Source: JAICLK01 sp963810525
GTDB taxonomy: Bacteria; Patescibacteriota; Saccharimonadia; Saccharimonadales; UBA4665
NCBI GenBank assembly: GCA_963810525.1
Contig: CAWENB010000003.1
Coordinates: forward strand, 434,001 to 498,000
Length of the DNA stretch: 64,000 nt
Reading direction: 5' to 3'
Each line of letters opens with the position of its first letter. Position 1 is the first letter of the stretch. Shown here in pieces: positions 60,933 to 64,000 of this stretch. The translations under genes were made by a program, and so were the position numbers. The notes under the pieces were generated by a model. The model saw only the letters and a list, made by a program, of their open reading frames with translations, was not told the origin of the DNA and searched no databases.

Positions 60933-63746
60933 TCAAAGCGTAGTAGCGTCCGATCGCAGCGGACTAATCGGCATTGATTCGGCTTTGGTGATATGTCGGT
61001 GGGCATGCCGCTGGGATAAGCGCACGACAAGATATAACAGTGCGGCCAAAACGGCGCACGACCAGTCGGCTGCTGAAAGCGGGCCGGCGTTGAAGTAGGG
61101 CTGAATGAGCGGGTTGTACATGATATTGAAGATGCAGAAGAACGATAGTGCGAAGGCGATGAGCAGTTTTTTGTTACTCCATAGATACGGTGAGAAAACA
61201 CGCTCGTGTTCATCGCTGCGTACCAGCATTAAGTTCATGAACTGGCAGAGCACGATGGTGAGGTAGGTGAGAATCGTGGCGCTCATGTACGTCTGACTTG
61301 TGAGACTAACATGGGAAATATCGGCGTTATGGCGGTCGAAGAAGAATAAGAAGTTGGCATAAGCCAGACCAGCTGACAGCATGCCGCTGAGTGCGAAGTC
61401 GACGACCGCGTGGGTGTTAATGATGTGGTCGCGCAGGCTGCGCGGCCGTTCGCGCATTAGCTCGCCCTGGGCCGGATCCCAGCCAAGTGCCGTGACCGGG
61501 AATATCTGAGCAATGACATCAATGGCTAGAATTTGAATGGCCGTAATCGCGATCGGCAAATCAAACAGCGCCTTGCCGGCCAGGCCGATTAGTACGGCCA
61601 TGAGTTCGCCGGCATTGGCGTTCATTGCGCAAAGCGCGGCCTTGCGGATATTTTTATAGGTCAGCCGGCCTTGTTTGACGGCATGCACGAGCGTGTCGAA
61701 GCTGTCATCGAGCAGGATAATCTCGGCGGCGTCTTTGGCGACGTCGGTGCCGGTCTTGCCCATGGCGACACCGATGTCGGCGCGCTTCAAAGCGGGTGCG
61801 TCATTAATACCGTCGCCAGTTACGGCCACGACCTGACCGCTTTGTTTGGCGATTTCCACGATGCGCAATTTGTCTTCGGGCGCTACGCGGCTGAACACGG
61901 TGCCGCCTTTTTCGACGAGCTGTAATATCTGTGAATCCGCCAGCTTGTGCAATTCGTCGCCGAGCACGACTGTCACTTTGCCGTTTTCAGTTGCCAGATT
62001 GGCTTTGCGGGCGACAGCTTGGGCGGTTGTCGGGAAGTCTCCCGTGACCACCGAAACTTTGATATTGGCAGCGTGTGCCGCGATCATAGCGGCCGGCACT
62101 TGCTCGCGCAGCGGGTCAAGCTCGGACACCATACCCAGGAACGTCAGCTTTTGCTCGACGTCGTCGAGGTGCATCGTGCCAGCATCAAATTTTGGCAGCA
62201 CACGGTAGGCAAATGCAAGATTGCGCAGCGCGTCGCCAGCCTTCGTTTCATTGTACTTGGTGAAAAACTCGCGGTCGGCTTTGTGCAGCGGCCGTACGTG
62301 ACCGTGATCCCGCAGATGAGTACTCAAGCTTAATACGCTCTCGGGCGCTCCCTTAACGAACAGATACAGTTTACCGTCGTATTCGCGGACGCTGCTCATG
62401 CGCTTGCGGGCGGAGTCGAATTGGAATTCCTTAAGTTCTTTGTGCTGTTCGTCGAGCTTGACCGGATCAAAGCCGGCCTTGCGGACCAGTGTGATGATCG
62501 CCCCTTCGGTCGGATCGCCCAGGCAATACCATACTGGGTGCTCGTTGTCCGGCGGATTGACGCGGGCATTGCTTGCCAGCGTACCGGCGGTAAAAAATGG
62601 TGTGGCGTTTTGCAGAGCGGATTGGCTCAAGGGTCGGCCGAACTCGTCGACAATCGAGCCGTTGGTTTCGTAGCCCGTGCCGGTTACGCGGTATTCGGTT
62701 TTGCCGATGAGCACGGTTTGCACGGTCATTTCGTTTTTGGTGAGCGTCCCGGTTTTGTCGGTGGCAATAATATTAGTCGCACCGAGCGTTTCGACGGCCG
62801 AAAGCTTTTTGACGAGCGCTTTCGCCTTAGCCATTCTGCTTGCGGTTTGCGCAAGCGTAATGTTAACTTCCGCCACCAGACCGTTCGGAATCATGGCAGC
62901 GCTGATGCCGATGGCGAACAGCAGGGCGTCGTGCAACCCGAGGTTCACCCCAAGTGCCACGGCCGTCAGGACGAGCGCCAGCACAATCGACGCTTGGGCG
63001 ATGCGTGTCGCCAGGTGGCTCATTTCCTTTTGCAGCGGCGAAGCATCGACTTTGGTATTCTGGCTGAGCGACGCGATTCGGCCGAGCTCGGTATTCATGC
63101 CCGTGCCGACCACCGCACCATGCCCGCTGCCAAGGGCCACCGTCGTACCCATGAATAACAGATTGTGCCGGTTGCCCAGCGGCACTTCGCCCCCCATGGC
63201 ATGTGCGAATTTTCGGCTCGGGTTGCTTTCGCCGGTAAGCGCGAAGTCATTAGTGGCTAGTTCATCCTCATCGAGTATGCGTAAGTCCGCCGGCACGGAG
63301 TCGCCCTCTTCAATGTAGACGATGTCGCCAAGCACGATGTCAGTTGAAATGATTTCCATCAGGTGACCGCCGCGCAGCACTTTGGCCTTTGGTACCACCA
63401 GCTTTTGCAGGCTGTCCATGAGTGTTTCGGCCTTATGCTCTTGAAAGAATCCGACGAATGCGTTGATGAGCGCGATAAGCATCAGGATGGTTGCGGTTTT
63501 GACATCGTGCAGGTAAATTGAAAACGCCGCGCTGACCAGCAGCATGATGACGAGCAAATCTTTGAATTGGCGCAGGAAGATAACGACGGCCCACGTTTTT
63601 TTGGCTTTGTGCAGTTCATTGCTGCCGAGTTGCTCCAGCCGCTCGACGGCTTCGGCTTCACTCAGCCCCTCGTGCCGGGAGTGCAGCTGGGCCAGCACTT
63701 CGTCCGGCGTCAGGCGGTAATAGTTGAGCTGTTTATACTCGTCCAT
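60933..63746 (-). CDS. P-type cation-transporting ATPase (type II)
   Basis: 937 residues, ten predicted TM helices. Actuator TGES (171-174), phosphorylation site IIATDKTGTLT (Asp330), TGDFPTTAQAVARKANL, and GDGINDAPALKRADIGVAMG in the hinge. A C-terminal six-helix cation_ATPase_C domain follows. Type II (Ca2+/Na+-like), but the M4 motif PEGL is PNGL (287-290), so the ion-ligating Glu is Asn; ion specificity cannot be assumed. Full length. Confidence 0.92.
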   Translation of the reverse strand: MDEYKQLNYYRLTPDEVLAQLHSRHEGLSEAEAVERLEQLGSNELHKAKKTWAVVIFLRQFKDLLVIMLLVSAAFSIYLHDVKTATILMLIALINAFVGFFQEHKAETLMDSLQKLVVPKAKVLRGGHLMEIISTDIVLGDIVYIEEGDSVPADLRILDEDELATNDFALTGESNPSRKFAHAMGGEVPLGNRHNLLFMGTTVALGSGHGAVVGTGMNTELGRIASLSQNTKVDASPLQKEMSHLATRIAQASIVLALVLTAVALGVNLGLHDALLFAIGISAAMIPNGLVAEVNITLAQTASRMAKAKALVKKLSAVETLGATNIIATDKTGTLTKNEMTVQTVLIGKTEYRVTGTGYETNGSIVDEFGRPLSQSALQNATPFFTAGTLASNARVNPPDNEHPVWYCLGDPTEGAIITLVRKAGFDPVKLDEQHKELKEFQFDSARKRMSSVREYDGKLYLFVKGAPESVLSLSTHLRDHGHVRPLHKADREFFTKYNETKAGDALRNLAFAYRVLPKFDAGTMHLDDVEQKLTFLGMVSELDPLREQVPAAMIAAHAANIKVSVVTGDFPTTAQAVARKANLATENGKVTVVLGDELHKLADSQILQLVEKGGTVFSRVAPEDKLRIVEIAKQSGQVVAVTGDGINDAPALKRADIGVAMGKTGTDVAKDAAEIILLDDSFDTLVHAVKQGRLTYKNIRKAALCAMNANAGELMAVLIGLAGKALFDLPIAITAIQILAIDVIAQIFPVTALGWDPAQGELMRERPRSLRDHIINTHAVVDFALSGMLSAGLAYANFLFFFDRHNADISHVSLTSQTYMSATILTYLTIVLCQFMNLMLVRSDEHERVFSPYLWSNKKLLIAFALSFFCIFNIMYNPLIQPYFNAGPLSAADWSCAVLAALLYLVVRLSQRHAHRHITKAESMPISPLRSDATTL

Positions 63747-63829
63747 GCTTAAGCATTATACATAGCCCGGACCGGATATTGCTGGATGTTTGGTTGTAAG
63801 GGATTTACGAAATATGTAAATATGTTCGT

Positions 63830-64000
63830 ATGAGCTCTGAGGTAGTAGACGAAGTCACGCTTGCTGCGGCGAATCTGCCGGTTGCATTGCAAATTGGCGA
63901 GCAGACTTTACGCACGTTAGGGACAATGTTGGCGATGAGGCCCGATTATCAACCATCTCGCAGCGGCTTGCCACTATGGTCGCCAGGGAGGCTTCAGTAA
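63830..64000 (+). CDS. Small hypothetical protein, 56 aa
   Basis: ATG 63830 to TAA 63998-64000 at the window edge: MSSEVVDEVTLAAANLPVALQ..., then TLRTLGTMLAMRPDYQPSRSG. Helical, amphipathic, no family recognised. Divergent from the P-type ATPase gene. No clear ribosome site. Confidence 0.4.
   Translation: MSSEVVDEVTLAAANLPVALQIGEQTLRTLGTMLAMRPDYQPSRSGLPLWSPGRLQ

Overview
The window looks like a chromosomal stretch of a Patescibacteria (CPR) bacterium, most likely Saccharibacteria (TM7). This is inferred from content, not from a marker phylogeny. The evidence is tandem two-TM pilins of the CPR type IV secretion pilin family, a DUF5663 protein, a DnaG starting directly at its MDAVEEV-type N-terminus, many lineage-restricted membrane proteins, standard stop codons (TGA is a true stop throughout), and many starts lying 6-9 nt after a -10 hexamer (leaderless mRNAs). 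There is no rRNA operon, CRISPR array or recognisable prophage.

Layout. 0-1.7 kb: four tandem T4SS-type pilin paralogs, the first cut by the window edge. 1.8-5.2 kb: Hsp20, two tRNA-Ser genes, a membrane protein and a glucokinase. 5.3-11 kb: a surface and secretion cluster with a sortase-like Ser/Thr-rich protein, a membrane-anchored cohesin protein convergent with a secreted S53 peptidase that ends in a type I dockerin, and an FHA protein. 11.1-12.2 kb: IS copy 1. 12.5-13.8 kb: a secreted GH5 glycosidase. 14.0-20.3 kb: an AT-richer accessory island ending at the 3' end of a tRNA-Arg gene. Its single-function modules (Fic, methyltransferase plus toxin-antitoxin, GNAT, GHKL ATPase plus STAS-like protein, NIF3-like domain) are separated by five copies of a ~33-bp directly oriented repeat, which resembles a cassette array. 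20.5-30.8 kb: regulators, tRNA-Ser(CGA), HIT, XRE-HAD fusion, valS, tsaD and a large Gly/Arg-rich protein. 30.8-38 kb: Mur ligase, kinase-like pair, amidinotransferase, DUF5663 and a large repeat-bearing membrane protein. 38-40 kb: groES-groEL behind a CIRCE-type operator, carrying about ten single-base indels. 40-50.7 kb: beta-helix surface protein, PGI/PMI, two-component system, argS, msrB, amidase, and an HxlR/FMN-reductase divergent pair. 51-52 kb: IS copy 2. 52-57.9 kb: HbpS-like protein, NUDIX, orn, dnaG and rpoD (one frameshift). 57.9-58.9 kb: IS copy 3, lacking one end. 59-64 kb: P-loop kinase, unknown protein and a P-type ATPase.

How the parts work together. The cohesin/dockerin pair, the GH5 enzyme, the beta-helix protein and the LPXTG-like protein form a surface-display and polymer-attack set suited to an episymbiont or scavenger. 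The accessory island is a shuffled set of stress or defence-like modules anchored at a tRNA. dnaG-rpoD, groESL, valS, argS, tsaD and orn are the housekeeping backbone. The most noteworthy items are the tRNA-anchored repeat/cassette array, the cohesin-dockerin pair, a DnaG without zinc ligands, and an IS copy that has a perfect 8-bp target duplication but no left terminus.
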